Source of the DNA: Serratia sp. AKBS12
GTDB taxonomy: Bacteria; Pseudomonadota; Gammaproteobacteria; Enterobacterales; Enterobacteriaceae
Direction of reading: 5' to 3'
Length of the DNA: 64,000 nucleotides
NCBI RefSeq assembly: GCF_024793895.1
Contig: NZ_JANUSB010000009.1
Location: 225,831-289,830, forward strand
The translations under genes were made by a program, and so were the position numbers. The notes under the pieces were generated by a model. It did not search any database. It saw only the letters and a list, made by a program, of their open reading frames with translations, and was not told the DNA's origin. Positions 38,424 through 48,671 of this stretch are shown here, in pieces. Each line of letters begins with the position of its first letter. Positions within the stretch are counted from its first letter, which is position 1.

Positions 38424-38732
38424 TTACAGTGCCGCTTCCAGCACGTGAATATTGATACCCAGCACGCTGTCTTTGATGGTCGCCCGATGGCGATGCATAT
38501 GCTCCATCTCCTGGTGTTTTTCCAGGTGCGCCATGCTGGCCCATTTTTCCAGCATAAATATTGAGTCCGGCACGCTTTGCTTCCATGGCAACTGCGCGTT
38601 GTAGTCGATCATCGGCTGATAGCCGCCGCAGCCGTCTTCCGCCAATACCGACGGGATCAACTTTTCGAACGCTTGCAATACGCTCTCACGGTGGCCCGGC
38701 TTTACTTTGATTTCTGCAATTACGGTGATCAT
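38424..38732 (-). CDS. ygiN: Putative quinol monooxygenase YgiN
   Basis: ABM-fold dimeric protein; E. coli YgiN oxidises menadiol and with MdaB forms a proposed quinone redox cycle. From the ATG at 38732, preceded by GAGGT, the 102-residue product starts MITVIAEIKVKPGH and has the fold-typical PDSIFMLEKWASMAHLEKH. An upstream ATG at 38750 is less well placed. It is 135 bp downstream of mdaB on the same strand. Confidence 0.9.
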   Translation of the reverse strand: MITVIAEIKVKPGHRESVLQAFEKLIPSVLAEDGCGGYQPMIDYNAQLPWKQSVPDSIFMLEKWASMAHLEKHQEMEHMHRHRATIKDSVLGINIHVLEAAL

Positions 38733-38867
38733 CACAACCTCGTTTTTCAAACAGCGAAATGTCTATGCCTAATGCTTCATGCCGCAGCGCAACGGCTGAC
38801 CAACCCACCCACCGGCGTGCCGAGCGATGTAGCCTGGCGCTGGCAGCGTAAATCACGGCGGCTATAG

Positions 38868-39449
38868 TTAAGCAAAAGTTTTGGCCAGGTGCTCACGATA
38901 TCGTGCGATATCGCCTTGAATATCAGGCTGTTTGATGACGTCGTTACAGATAAAGGTCGGCAGTGCTTCCATGCCGAGGAATTCGTTGGCCTTGTGGAAA
39001 TGCAGGTAAACGCCGTCAACGCCAACGCCGTGGAAGAACTGTTCCGGGTCGGTAAAGGCTTCCAACGGTGCGTTCCAGGTCAGGCTGAGCATGTGCTTTT
39101 TGCCTTGCAGCAGGCCACCGGAACCGTATTTCTTGCTGGCGTCGGAGCGGGTACGGCCGTCGCTGGCGTACAGGCTGCCGTGGCCGGCGGTAAACACTTC
39201 ATCGATGTACTTTTTCAGGATCCAGGGTTCGCCCATCCACCAACCCGGCATCTGGTAAATAATCGCGTCGGCCCACAGGTATTTTTGCACTTCTTCTTCA
39301 ATGTCGTAGCCGTGATCAACCACCGTTAGCTGGACGTCATGGCCGGCGTCGCGCAGGAAAGAGGCGGCGACGTCGGTCAGCGTGTCATTCAGTTCGCCAT
39401 TGGAGTGGCCAAATTTTTTGCCTGCGTTGATCAGTAGGATGTTGCTCAT
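38868..39449 (-). CDS. mdaB: NADPH:quinone reductase MdaB
   Basis: Flavodoxin-fold FAD enzyme that reduces quinones by two electrons with NADPH, protecting against quinone stress. The 193-residue product follows E. coli MdaB closely: MSNILLINAGKKFGHSNG, IIYQMPGWWMGEPWILKKY, SLTWNAPLEAFTDPEQFF and GVGVDGVYLHFHKANEFLGM. In E. coli qseBC and ygiW lie between mdaB and parC; here the two genes are adjacent and divergent with a 285-bp gap. Confidence 0.95.
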   Translation of the reverse strand: MSNILLINAGKKFGHSNGELNDTLTDVAASFLRDAGHDVQLTVVDHGYDIEEEVQKYLWADAIIYQMPGWWMGEPWILKKYIDEVFTAGHGSLYASDGRTRSDASKKYGSGGLLQGKKHMLSLTWNAPLEAFTDPEQFFHGVGVDGVYLHFHKANEFLGMEALPTFICNDVIKQPDIQGDIARYREHLAKTFA

Positions 39450-39734
39450 CAGCGGTCCTCTTTCAATAATAAAATGATTGGAGGAGTGTACGCCGGATTG
39501 TAGAGGGGAAAAATGCGCGCTGAGTCACATTACTTTTGCTGATTTAGCAATAATCGAACGGATAACAACCGCTAACCCTGGCGGTGTCACCGACAATGCT
39601 GTGACAGAATACGGCCAGATAAGGTACTATCGCCAGCAAGAATCGACAAGCAATCACGGGCACTGCTTTTGTGAACGACAGTCCTTTGCCCCCGAATCAG
39701 GATTGCCAAGCCACGGTCTGAGGATAATTGAGTA

Positions 39735-42008
39735 ATGAGTGATCTGACTCATGACGGTGTTGAGCGTTTACCGCTGCACACATTCACTGAAAACGCCTAT
39801 CTGAACTATTCCATGTACGTCATCATGGATCGGGCGCTACCGTATATTGGCGACGGCCTCAAGCCGGTACAGCGCCGCATCATTTACGCCATGTCCGAAC
39901 TGGGGTTGAACAACAGCGCCAAGTTCAAGAAGTCCGCCCGTACCGTGGGTGACGTACTGGGTAAATACCACCCGCACGGCGACAGCGCCTGTTATGAAGC
40001 GATGGTACTGATGGCGCAGCCATTCTCCTACCGTTACCCGCTGGTGGACGGCCAGGGCAACTGGGGGGCACCGGACGATCCGAAGTCGTTCGCCGCGATG
40101 CGTTATACCGAGTCGCGCCTGTCGAAGTATGCCGAAGTGCTGTTGGCCGAACTGGGGCAAGGCACGGTGGACTGGGTGCCGAACTTTGACGGCACCCTGC
40201 AAGAGCCCAAAATGCTGCCGGCACGCCTGCCGAACATCCTGCTGAACGGAACCACCGGCATCGCCGTCGGTATGGCCACCGATATTCCGCCGCACAACGT
40301 GCGGGAAGTTGCCGCCGCCGCCGTCGCGCTGATCGACAAGCCGGGCGCGTCGCTTGATGAGCTACTGGAGTTCGTGCAGGGGCCTGATTTTCCAACCGAA
40401 GCGGAAATCATTACGCCACGCGACGAAATTCGCAAAATCTACCAGAATGGCCGCGGTTCGGTACGCATGCGCGCGGTCTGGAAAAAAGAAGACGGCAGCG
40501 CGGTGATCACCGCCTTGCCGCACCAGGTCTCTGGCGCCAAAGTGCTGGAGCAGATTGCCAGCCAGATGCGTGCCAAGAAGCTGCCGATGGTCGAAGATCT
40601 GCGCGATGAGTCGGATCATGAAAACCCGACCCGGCTGGTTATTGTGCCGCGCTCTAACCGGGTGGATCTCGAGCAGGTGATGAACCACCTGTTTGCCACC
40701 ACCGATCTGGAGCGCAGCTATCGCGTCAACATGAACATGATCGGCCTGGATAACCGCCCGTCGGTGAAAGGGCTGGTGGAAATCATTACCGAGTGGCTGG
40801 CGTTCCGCCGCGACACCGTGCGTCGCCGCCTCAACTACCGTCTGGAAAAAGTGCTCAAACGCCTGCACATTCTGGAAGGTTTGCTGATTGCGTTCCTCAA
40901 TATCGATGAAGTGATCCACATCATCCGCAGCGAGGACGAGCCGAAGCCGGTGCTGATGCAGCGCTTTGGCATCAGTGAAACCCAGGCGGAAGCGATCCTC
41001 GAGCTGAAATTGCGCCACCTGGCGAAGCTCGAAGAGATGAAGATCCGCGGTGAACAGGACGAACTGGCCAAGGAACGTGACCAGTTGCAGGCGCTGCTGG
41101 CGTCCGAACGCAAGCTGAACACCCTGATCAAGAAAGAAATTCAGGCGGACTCCCTGGCTTATGGCGACGATCGTCGTTCGCCGTTGACTGAACGCGCCGA
41201 AGCCAAGGCAATGAGCGAGCATGATTTTGTGCCGTCCGAGCCGGTGACTATCGTACTGTCGGAAATGGGCTGGGTACGCAGTGCCAAAGGCCATGATATC
41301 GATCCGAGCGGCCTGAGTTACAAGGCCGGCGATACGTTCCGCGCCGCCGCGCGCGGCAAGACCAACCAGCCGGTGGTGTTTATCGATTCTACCGGGCGCA
41401 GTTACGCGCTCGATCCGTTGACGCTGCCGTCTGCACGTGGGCAGGGCGAACCGCTGACCGGCAAGCTGACCCCGCCGCCGGGTGCCACCATCGAACAGGT
41501 GATCATGGCCGCCGACGACCAGAAACTGCTGATGGCGTCCGATGCCGGTTACGGCTTCGTGTGCACCTTCAACGATCTGGTGGCGCGCAACCGTGCTGGC
41601 AAAGTGATGATTACCTTGCCGGAAAATGCCAAGGCGCTGCCGCCGATGGAGATTCACGGCGACGACGACATGCTGCTGTCGATCACCAAGGCCGGCCGTA
41701 TGCTGATGTTCCCGGTAGCGGACTTGCCGCAGCTGTCGAAGGGCAAGGGCAACAAAATCGTCTCGATCCCGTCGGCGCAGGCCGCGTCCGGTGAGGACGT
41801 GCTGTCCTGGCTGTTCGTGCTGCCGCCGCAAACCTCGCTGACGCTGCACGTCGGCAAGCGGAAACTGACGCTGCGGCCGGAAGATTTGCAGAAATTCCGT
41901 GCCGAACGTGGCCGCAAGGGGACGCTGTTGCCACGGGGACTCCAGCGCATCGATCGCGTTGAGCTGGATCTGCCGCAGCGGGCGTCAACCGGCGATAGCG
42001 AAGAATAA
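39735..42008 (+). CDS. parC: DNA topoisomerase IV subunit A, ParC
   Basis: DNA cleavage/religation subunit of topoisomerase IV. The 757-residue product has the catalytic Tyr at 124 ([10 protein letters not shown]) and a C-terminal beta-pinwheel domain. The quinolone-determining segment reads [11 protein letters not shown] with Ser84 and Glu88, equivalent to E. coli Ser80 and Glu84, so it is wild type at the two main resistance sites. The N-terminus is four residues longer than in E. coli. Confidence 0.97.
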   Translation: MSDLTHDGVERLPLHTFTENAYLNYSMYVIMDRALPYIGDGLKPVQRRIIYAMSELGLNNSAKFKKSARTVGDVLGKYHPHGDSACYEAMVLMAQPFSYRYPLVDGQGNWGAPDDPKSFAAMRYTESRLSKYAEVLLAELGQGTVDWVPNFDGTLQEPKMLPARLPNILLNGTTGIAVGMATDIPPHNVREVAAAAVALIDKPGASLDELLEFVQGPDFPTEAEIITPRDEIRKIYQNGRGSVRMRAVWKKEDGSAVITALPHQVSGAKVLEQIASQMRAKKLPMVEDLRDESDHENPTRLVIVPRSNRVDLEQVMNHLFATTDLERSYRVNMNMIGLDNRPSVKGLVEIITEWLAFRRDTVRRRLNYRLEKVLKRLHILEGLLIAFLNIDEVIHIIRSEDEPKPVLMQRFGISETQAEAILELKLRHLAKLEEMKIRGEQDELAKERDQLQALLASERKLNTLIKKEIQADSLAYGDDRRSPLTERAEAKAMSEHDFVPSEPVTIVLSEMGWVRSAKGHDIDPSGLSYKAGDTFRAAARGKTNQPVVFIDSTGRSYALDPLTLPSARGQGEPLTGKLTPPPGATIEQVIMAADDQKLLMASDAGYGFVCTFNDLVARNRAGKVMITLPENAKALPPMEIHGDDDMLLSITKAGRMLMFPVADLPQLSKGKGNKIVSIPSAQAASGEDVLSWLFVLPPQTSLTLHVGKRKLTLRPEDLQKFRAERGRKGTLLPRGLQRIDRVELDLPQRASTGDSEE

Positions 42009-42259
42009 GCACCGGGCGCAGCATGGCGATGTTGCGCCGGTTTACTTCATGTCGGCGATGGTTGTTTTCAAATAGTTAACATTTCCCCGCATAAATTTAT
42101 TGTGCGGATTGTCTGCTGGCAGGAAAATAGCAAAAAAATAGTGAGATACCTGACAGGGTTCGCGCTGTATCCCGGTGGCAACATCAATGCAGCCTGAAGC
42201 ATGACGGGTCGCTGTTTTGCGAAAGGAATGCGCGTCAGCAGTGTGCTAATGAGGTTGTT

Positions 42260-42994
42260 ATGTTATTAATTTTGCGTGCCGTTTTCGTCACTGTATTCTG
42301 TATTCTGGTGTGCATCTTCGGTTCGATTTACTGTCTGTTCAGTCCGCGTAACCCTCGTCATGTGGCGACGTTTGGCCATCTGTTTGGCCGTCTGTCGACG
42401 GTATTTGGCCTGAAGGTCGAAGTGCGTCGGCCCGCCGGGGCGGACGACTACGGCAACTGCATTTACATTGCCAACCATCAAAACAATTACGATATGGTCA
42501 CCGCGTCCAATGCCGTGCAGCCGCGAACCGTTACCGTCGGTAAAAAAAGCCTGGCGTGGATCCCGTTTTTTGGCCCACTGTATTGGCTGACCGGTAATCT
42601 GCTGATAGATCGGGATAACCGTGCCAAGGCGCATGGCACCATTTCGCAGGTAGTTGAACAGATAGGCAAACGTAATATCTCCATCTGGATGTTCCCGGAA
42701 GGCACCCGCAGCCGCGGCCGTGGTCTGATGCCGTTTAAAACCGGGGCATTTCATGCGGCGATTACCGCCGGCGTGCCGGTTGTGCCGATCTGCGTATCCA
42801 ATACCAGTAATAAAATCAATCTGAACCGTTGGAACAACGGTCACGTGATTGTCGAGATGCTGGAACCGATCGATACCTCGAAATACGGTAAAGAAAACGT
42901 GCGTGAGTTGGCGACCCATTGCCGCGAGCTGATGCAGGTGAAAATCGCGCAGCTGGATGAAGAAGTCGCCCAGCGCGAAGCGGCCGGAAAATAA
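42260..42994 (+). CDS. plsC: 1-acyl-sn-glycerol-3-phosphate acyltransferase PlsC
   Basis: Inner-membrane enzyme that converts lysophosphatidic acid to phosphatidic acid. The 244-residue product has an N-terminal membrane segment, the HX4D catalytic motif as His73-Asp78 in NHQNNYDM, and the phosphate-binding FPEGTRSRG motif. It follows parC by 251 bp; that gap holds a weak inverted repeat after parC and no gene. Confidence 0.95.
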   Translation: MLLILRAVFVTVFCILVCIFGSIYCLFSPRNPRHVATFGHLFGRLSTVFGLKVEVRRPAGADDYGNCIYIANHQNNYDMVTASNAVQPRTVTVGKKSLAWIPFFGPLYWLTGNLLIDRDNRAKAHGTISQVVEQIGKRNISIWMFPEGTRSRGRGLMPFKTGAFHAAITAGVPVVPICVSNTSNKINLNRWNNGHVIVEMLEPIDTSKYGKENVRELATHCRELMQVKIAQLDEEVAQREAAGK

Positions 42995-43129
42995 TATTGC
43001 CAACGGCAGCAAATGATATTTTTTTAAACGGCAACCTCCGCCGTTAACGCCGGGTTACCTGCTACGCTTAAGCGCATGGTCGGGCCCGGTTTTTGCACAC
43101 GGTTTAGTTTTTGTTTTCATGGAGAAAAT

Positions 43130-44545
43130 ATGTCACTCAGTCGACGTCAGTTTATTCAGGCATCGGGCTTGGCGCTGTGCGCGGGAGCGGTGCCGCTGAG
43201 GGCTGAGGCGAGCGGAGCGCAGACCCCGTTACCGATTCCCCCGCTGTTGGAGTCGCGTCGTGGCCAACCGCTGTTCTTAACCCTGCAACGTGCCCACTGG
43301 GCATTTATGGCGAACAACAAAGCCGCGGTGTGGGGCGTCAACGGCATGTACCTGGGACCGACGGTGCGTGTCTATAGCGGTGATGACGTCAAACTGATTT
43401 ACAGCAACCGGCTGACGGAACCGGTGTCGATGACCGTCAGCGGTCTGCAGGTTCCCGGAACCCTGATGGGCGGTGCGGCGCGCATGATGTCGCCCGGGGT
43501 CGACTGGTCGCCGGTGCTGCCGATTCGTCAGGCGGCAGCGACCTGCTGGTATCACGCCAATACGCCGAATCGCATGGCTCCGCACGTCTATAACGGCCTG
43601 GCCGGTCTGTGGCTGATCGAAGACGACATTAGCAAGACATTGCCGTTGCCGAACCATTACGGCGTAGATGACTTCCCGGTGATCGTTCAAGACAAGCGCC
43701 TGGACAATTTCGGCACGCCGGAATACAACCCGCCGTCGCAGGGAGGCTTCGTTGGCGATACCCTGCTGGTTAACGGCGTGCAGAACCCGTATGTGGAAGT
43801 GTCACGCGGCTGGGTGCGACTGCGGTTGCTCAATGCCTCCAACTCACGCCGCTATGTGCTGCAATTGAGCGATGGCCGCCCGCTGAACGTGATAGCCAGC
43901 GATCAGGGCTTCCTGCCGGCGCCGGTGGCGGTGCAGCAGCTTTCCCTGGCTCCGGGCGAACGACGCGAAGTGCTGATTGACATGTCGAAAGGCGACGAGG
44001 TCACGATCAATGCCGGCGAAGCGGCGGGCATCATGGATCGTCTCCGCGGTCTGTTCGAGCCTTCCAGCCTGTTGGTATCGACCCAGGTGCTGACGCTAAA
44101 ACCCACCGGCCTGCTGCCGTTGGTCACCGACAACCTGCCGATGCGCCTGCTGGCGGATCAGTTGCTGGACGGCAGCGTCAGCCGGTCGCGCGAATTCCGG
44201 CTGGGTGACAGCGTGGCGGGTATCAATGGCGCCATCTGGGATATGAACCGCGTCGACGTGCAAACCCAGCAGGGCAGTTGGGAGCGCTGGACCGTGCATG
44301 CCGACTCGCCGCAGGCGTTCCATATCGAAGGCGTGCAGTTCCTGGTGAAGCGGGTTAACGGCGCTCAGCCAATGGCCGAAGATCGCGGTTGGAAAGATAC
44401 CGTCTGGGTCGACGGCGAGGTAGAACTGCTGGTCTATTTCACCCAGCCGTCATCGGAACATTTCCCGTTCCTTTATCACAGCCAGACGCTGGAAATGGCC
44501 GATCGCGGTAGCGCCGGCCAGTTTGTGGTGCAGCCGTCGCTCTAG
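43130..44545 (+). CDS. ftsP: Cell division protein FtsP (SufI)
   Basis: Periplasmic multicopper-oxidase-fold protein that protects the divisome under stress. The 471-residue precursor starts MSLSRRQFIQASGLALCAGA, a twin-arginine export signal, and ends the signal near residue 27. The cupredoxin domains are recognisable (PVSMTVSGLQVPG, WYHANTPNRMA, FHIEGVQFLVK) but the usual copper-binding His clusters are missing, as in E. coli FtsP. The ATG at 43130 follows GGAGA; an earlier in-frame ATG at 43076 would bury the Tat motif. Confidence 0.95.
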   Translation: MSLSRRQFIQASGLALCAGAVPLRAEASGAQTPLPIPPLLESRRGQPLFLTLQRAHWAFMANNKAAVWGVNGMYLGPTVRVYSGDDVKLIYSNRLTEPVSMTVSGLQVPGTLMGGAARMMSPGVDWSPVLPIRQAAATCWYHANTPNRMAPHVYNGLAGLWLIEDDISKTLPLPNHYGVDDFPVIVQDKRLDNFGTPEYNPPSQGGFVGDTLLVNGVQNPYVEVSRGWVRLRLLNASNSRRYVLQLSDGRPLNVIASDQGFLPAPVAVQQLSLAPGERREVLIDMSKGDEVTINAGEAAGIMDRLRGLFEPSSLLVSTQVLTLKPTGLLPLVTDNLPMRLLADQLLDGSVSRSREFRLGDSVAGINGAIWDMNRVDVQTQQGSWERWTVHADSPQAFHIEGVQFLVKRVNGAQPMAEDRGWKDTVWVDGEVELLVYFTQPSSEHFPFLYHSQTLEMADRGSAGQFVVQPSL

Positions 44546-44665
44546 TCGCTCGGCAAGGTTGGTGCAGGGCTGCTGTATCGCGGCTTATTGTTGCATCCGG
44601 CGTGTGGCATAACCGCTAGCCGCAGGCCCGTCTGCAAAGCCGGGCAGGGCGTTGAGCGATGGTGG

Positions 44666-45538
44666 TTATGGCAGCACGCCGGCGGCCACGCGGTTGGCCA
44701 GTTCCACCGCCTGCGACAGCGGCCAACCGGCGGAAAGGCCGGCCAGCAGACCGGCACAGTGGGCGTCGACGTTGTCGAGCGTCTCGGCCCCGCTGGCCGT
44801 GTCCAGTGCGCATTGCTGCGGCGCGTTTTTCCCGCTACAGATCCAGACGCCGTCCCCGGCCAATCGGCAAATCAGGCTGATGTTGTGCGCTGCTGCATAG
44901 CGCTGTGCGGCCTCAACCGCGTTGCCTTCGCCGCACAGCAGCGCGGTTTCCTGGCGGTTTAGTGACAGCAGGGTGTGGCTGTCGCTGAGCATGGCAAAAA
45001 AATCTTCGCCGAGCTGCGCAAGCTGTGGCCCGGGTACCAGCAACCGCCATTGATCGTACGGCAGGCGGGTCAGCCACTCGCGCAGCACCTCGCCCGACTC
45101 GCCCGTCAGCCGATCGCCATTCAGGTAAACCAGCGTTTCCTGCGTCAGTGGCAGCGTGGCCAGCTGAGCCTTGTTCCACTGCGTTTCGCAACCGGCGACG
45201 GTAATGACGCTGTGTTCACCGTTTTCCCCCGACAGGGTCAGACGCCAGCCGTTGTCCATTTGTCCGTGGTGCAGCAGCACCGGTAAGTTGAGTGCGTTCA
45301 TTGCCGCTTCAATGGCCGCGGCCCACGGGCCGTTACCGACCGGCATGCCATTAATTACCGGCACATCGAGCTGGCGCAATAGACCTGCGACCCGAAAGGC
45401 GCTGCCGCCAATCTGCCGTTGTTGTGCCGTGGCGGTCTGTTGTTGGGCGCAGCGCGGCAGATGTGGCAACCTCAGTTCCGCCTCTCCCATTGCACCGCCC
45501 AGCACCAGTACCGGCGATAGCGGATAAAATTCAGTCAT
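44666..45538 (-). CDS. PfkB/ribokinase-family protein with altered catalytic motif
   Basis: Ribokinase-fold protein of unknown substrate. The 290-residue product has the family layout: opening VLVLGGAMGE, GGSAFRVAGLLRQL in place of the substrate-binding GG-N motif, an N-x-x-E-like LNRQETALL at about 194-202, and a C-terminal LDNVDAHCAGLLAG where the family has DTxGAGDAFxAG. The aspartate used as the catalytic base is therefore Cys, and the Asn of the substrate motif is Arg. It may be non-catalytic or have changed function. It is divergent from ygiQ with a 140-bp gap. Confidence 0.75.
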   Translation of the reverse strand: MTEFYPLSPVLVLGGAMGEAELRLPHLPRCAQQQTATAQQRQIGGSAFRVAGLLRQLDVPVINGMPVGNGPWAAAIEAAMNALNLPVLLHHGQMDNGWRLTLSGENGEHSVITVAGCETQWNKAQLATLPLTQETLVYLNGDRLTGESGEVLREWLTRLPYDQWRLLVPGPQLAQLGEDFFAMLSDSHTLLSLNRQETALLCGEGNAVEAAQRYAAAHNISLICRLAGDGVWICSGKNAPQQCALDTASGAETLDNVDAHCAGLLAGLSAGWPLSQAVELANRVAAGVLP

Positions 45539-45678
45539 TTACTTCTCCCGCTGCTTCAGCGACGTCTCTATGTCGGCGAGCACACTAAAATACTTTGTTG
45601 GAAATAACCATGCTCTTTTGGCGGGGAGTGCGTATAATCGCCGCCCGGCGATTAATTAACCTGCAAAAGAGCACTCGA

Positions 45679-47844
45679 ATGAGCACCACCAGCTTGATCC
45701 AACCGGATCGCGAACTGTTTTCCTATAAGCCTTATTGGGCCGAATGTTATGGCACTGCGCCGTTTTTACCGATGTCGCGTGAAGAGATGGACCAATTGGG
45801 CTGGGACAGCTGTGATGTGATTATTATCAGCGGTGATGCCTATGTCGACCATCCCAGTTTCGGTATGGCAATTATCGGCCGCATGCTGGAAGCGCAGGGG
45901 TTTCGCGTGGGCATCATCGCCCAGCCGGACTGGAGCAACAAAGACGATTTCATGCGTTTGGGCAAACCGAACCTGTTTTTCGGCATCACCGCCGGCAATA
46001 TGGATTCGATGATCAACCGCTATACCGCCGATCGCAAGCTGCGCCACGACGATGCCTATACTCCGGGTAACGTAGGCGGCAAACGTCCCGATCGTGCAAC
46101 GCTGGTATATACCCAGCGCTGCAAGGAAGCCTATAAAGACGTGCCGATCGTGCTCGGTGGCATCGAAGCCAGCCTGCGCCGCATCTCCCATTACGACTAT
46201 TGGTCCGATACCGTGCGCCGTTCAATCCTGGTGGATTCCAAGGCCGATATGCTGATCTACGGCAACGGCGAGCGCCCGCTGGTGGAAGTGGCGCACCGTC
46301 TGGCCGCCGGCGAGAAAATCGCCGATATCCATGACATCCGCAATACCGCGGTGATGCGCAAAGGCCCCTTGCCGGGCTGGAGCGGCGTGGATTCCACCCG
46401 TCTGGACAAGCCGGGTCGCATTGAACCGATCCCGAACCCGTATGGCGAAGACCTGCCGTGCGCCGACGGTACCAAGCCAGAACCGGAAGCCAAACCGGTC
46501 ACCGTGCGTGCCGCCAAGCCAAAGCCGTGGGAAAAAACCTACGTACTGCTGCCATCGTTTGAAAAGGTGAAGGCAGACAAAGTGCTGTACGCCCATACCT
46601 CGCGCATTTTGCACCATGAAACCAACCCGGGTTGTGCCCGTGCGCTGATGCAAAAACACGGCGATCGCTACGTATGGCTCAACCCGCCGGCGATCCCGCT
46701 GACCACCCCGGAAATGGACAGCGTCTTCGCGCTGCCTTATCAACGCGTGCCGCACCCATCCTATGGCGAAGCGCGTATTCCGGCCTATGACATGATCCGT
46801 TTCTCGGTCAACATCATGCGCGGCTGCTACGGCGGCTGTTCGTTCTGTTCAATCACCGAACACGAAGGGCGCATCATCCAGAGCCGTTCCGAAGATTCGA
46901 TCATTCGTGAAATTGAAGAGATTCGCGACAAGGTGCCGGGCTTTACCGGAGTGATTTCCGATCTCGGCGGTCCAACCGCCAACATGTACATGCTGCGCTG
47001 TACCAACCCGCGTGCCGAGCAGACCTGCCGTCGCGCCTCGTGCGTGTATCCGGAAATCTGCACCTACATGGATACCAACCACGAACCGACCATCAAGCTA
47101 TACCGCCGCGCGCGCGAGCTGGAGGGGGTGAAGAAGATCCTGATTGCCTCCGGTGTGCGTTACGATCTGGCGGTGGAAGATCCGCGCTATATCAAGGAAC
47201 TGGCCACCCACCACGTTGGCGGCTATCTGAAGATTGCGCCGGAACACACCGAAACAGGGCCGCTGTCGAAGATGATGAAGCCAGGGATGGGCAGTTACGA
47301 TCGCTTCAAGCAACTGTTCGATCAGTATTCGAAGCAGGCTGGCAAAGAACAGTACCTGATCCCGTACTTTATCTCCTCGCACCCGGGGACACGCGACGAG
47401 GATATGGTCAATCTGGCGCTGTGGCTGAAGAAGAACCGCTTCCGTCTCGATCAGGTGCAGAACTTCTATCCGTCGCCGATGGCCAACTCCACCACCATGT
47501 ACTACAGCGGCAAAAACCCGCTGAGCAAAGTGGGTTACAAAACCGAAGACGTATTTATCCCGCGCGGCGATCGTCAGCGCCGCCTGCATAAGGCACTGCT
47601 GCGTTATCACGACCCGGCCAACTGGGCGCTGATTCGCGGCGCGCTGGAAGAGATGGGCATGAAGCACCTGATCGGCAGCCGCCGTGAATGCCTGGTACCG
47701 GCACCGAGCATTGATGAGCAACGCGAGGCCAAACGCCTGCAACGCCACACCCGCCCGGCACTGACCAAGCACACGGATATCCAGCGCCAGCGTACGCCGA
47801 CCAACAGACCGCCGCGCAAGCCGATCCGCAACGGCAAGCCGTAA
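45679..47844 (+). CDS. ygiQ: YgiQ-family radical SAM protein
   Basis: Predicted iron-sulfur enzyme of the YgiQ (UPF0313) family; the reaction is unknown. The 721-residue product has an N-terminal cobalamin-binding-like domain ([18 protein letters not shown]), a radical SAM cluster motif Cys383-x3-Cys387-x2-Cys390 in [11 protein letters not shown], and a C-terminal basic tail rich in Arg and Pro. The start at 45679 gives [13 protein letters not shown]; an upstream in-frame start adds 28 residues with no support. Confidence 0.9.
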   Translation: MSTTSLIQPDRELFSYKPYWAECYGTAPFLPMSREEMDQLGWDSCDVIIISGDAYVDHPSFGMAIIGRMLEAQGFRVGIIAQPDWSNKDDFMRLGKPNLFFGITAGNMDSMINRYTADRKLRHDDAYTPGNVGGKRPDRATLVYTQRCKEAYKDVPIVLGGIEASLRRISHYDYWSDTVRRSILVDSKADMLIYGNGERPLVEVAHRLAAGEKIADIHDIRNTAVMRKGPLPGWSGVDSTRLDKPGRIEPIPNPYGEDLPCADGTKPEPEAKPVTVRAAKPKPWEKTYVLLPSFEKVKADKVLYAHTSRILHHETNPGCARALMQKHGDRYVWLNPPAIPLTTPEMDSVFALPYQRVPHPSYGEARIPAYDMIRFSVNIMRGCYGGCSFCSITEHEGRIIQSRSEDSIIREIEEIRDKVPGFTGVISDLGGPTANMYMLRCTNPRAEQTCRRASCVYPEICTYMDTNHEPTIKLYRRARELEGVKKILIASGVRYDLAVEDPRYIKELATHHVGGYLKIAPEHTETGPLSKMMKPGMGSYDRFKQLFDQYSKQAGKEQYLIPYFISSHPGTRDEDMVNLALWLKKNRFRLDQVQNFYPSPMANSTTMYYSGKNPLSKVGYKTEDVFIPRGDRQRRLHKALLRYHDPANWALIRGALEEMGMKHLIGSRRECLVPAPSIDEQREAKRLQRHTRPALTKHTDIQRQRTPTNRPPRKPIRNGKP

Positions 47845-47881
47845 TCGTCACGCCTTGGCGCAACATTGGCATACCTCTCTT

Positions 47882-47912
47882 CAGCGGGCGCGGTTAATCA
47901 CCGTGCCCGCTG
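47882..47912. terminator. Hairpin between convergent ygiQ and emtA
   Basis: CAGCGGGC (47882-47889) pairs with GCCCGCTG (47905-47912), with an inner CGGT/ACCG pair. The stem is long and GC-rich but lacks a clear T-run. Confidence 0.5.
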
Positions 47913-47924
47913 TGTTTATCGGGG

Positions 47925-48527
47925 TTACAGTTGGCTATACGCCGCTTCTACCTTGTTCAGGTAGCGTGGCGCCTGCGCCGACGGGTGATGCTGGCCTACA
48001 TGCCAGCGGAAGGCTTCCGGCGACAGAGAGTTGATCATGCGTACCGCCTGTTTGCGGTTGCTGGAAAAGGTGCGCAGCAGCGCCCCTGCGCCGTTGGCGT
48101 AGGCTACCTCGGTGGCGTAGCGCAGCGTTACCGGGTCATCGATCCCCTTGAGCTGACGTTGCAGCGATGCCAGGTAGGCCGCGCCCAGATCGATATTGGT
48201 ATCAGGATCCAGCAGGTCGTCGTCGTCCGGACAGCCACTTTTGCCTTTGAAACGATAGGCGTCGCAACCGGCGGTAGAGGCTTTGAGCTGCATCAGTCCA
48301 ATCGCATTGGAGCGGCTGACGGCTTGCGGGTTAAAACCCGATTCCACCTGGATCATCGCGGTAATCAGTTTGGCGTCAACGTCATAATCGTCAGCGGCAT
48401 CTTCGATGGCATCGTCAAAGGCGTGGCGATCGTAACTGACGCGTTGCTGTTTGCTGGAACAGCCGGCCAGTATCAACATGGCCAGGGTAACGCCCAGACG
48501 TGAACGGGAGGAGATAGAGAAGTTCAT
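47925..48527 (-). CDS. emtA: Membrane-bound lytic murein endotransglycosylase EmtA (MltE)
   Basis: Outer-membrane lipoprotein that cleaves peptidoglycan inside glycan strands, producing anhydromuropeptides. The 200-residue precursor has the lipobox LILAGC with Cys23, the catalytic Glu62 in MIQVESGFNP, the SNAIGLMQLKASTAG motif, and AYANGAGALLRTFS as in E. coli EmtA. The region before the catalytic Glu is acidic (DDAIEDAADDYDVD). Confidence 0.88.
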   Translation of the reverse strand: MNFSISSRSRLGVTLAMLILAGCSSKQQRVSYDRHAFDDAIEDAADDYDVDAKLITAMIQVESGFNPQAVSRSNAIGLMQLKASTAGCDAYRFKGKSGCPDDDDLLDPDTNIDLGAAYLASLQRQLKGIDDPVTLRYATEVAYANGAGALLRTFSSNRKQAVRMINSLSPEAFRWHVGQHHPSAQAPRYLNKVEAAYSQL

Positions 48528-48671
48528 GGTGCTCCGTGCTGTAATGAATGTTCGCCCAGTGCGGGAAACCGCAGCAGTATCGCGTCATCATAACGTCAGC
48601 AGAGGCAAATATCTTGCGCTAAAAGGCACAATCCCGCCCGCTTCCGGCTGGAGGAGGGGCGGGGCCGGCAG

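Noticed and set aside
39478..39735. 85-codon open frame between mdaB and parC
   Set aside because: No ribosome-binding site, no family resemblance, and it covers the divergent promoter region of two housekeeping genes.
40362..41849. 495-codon minus-strand open frame over parC
   Set aside because: Antisense to parC with no recognisable domain; codon composition is that of a shadow frame.
42012..42041. Hairpin after parC
   Set aside because: The CCGGGCGCA/TGCGCCGG stem has a bulge and no T-run, so a terminator call was not supported.
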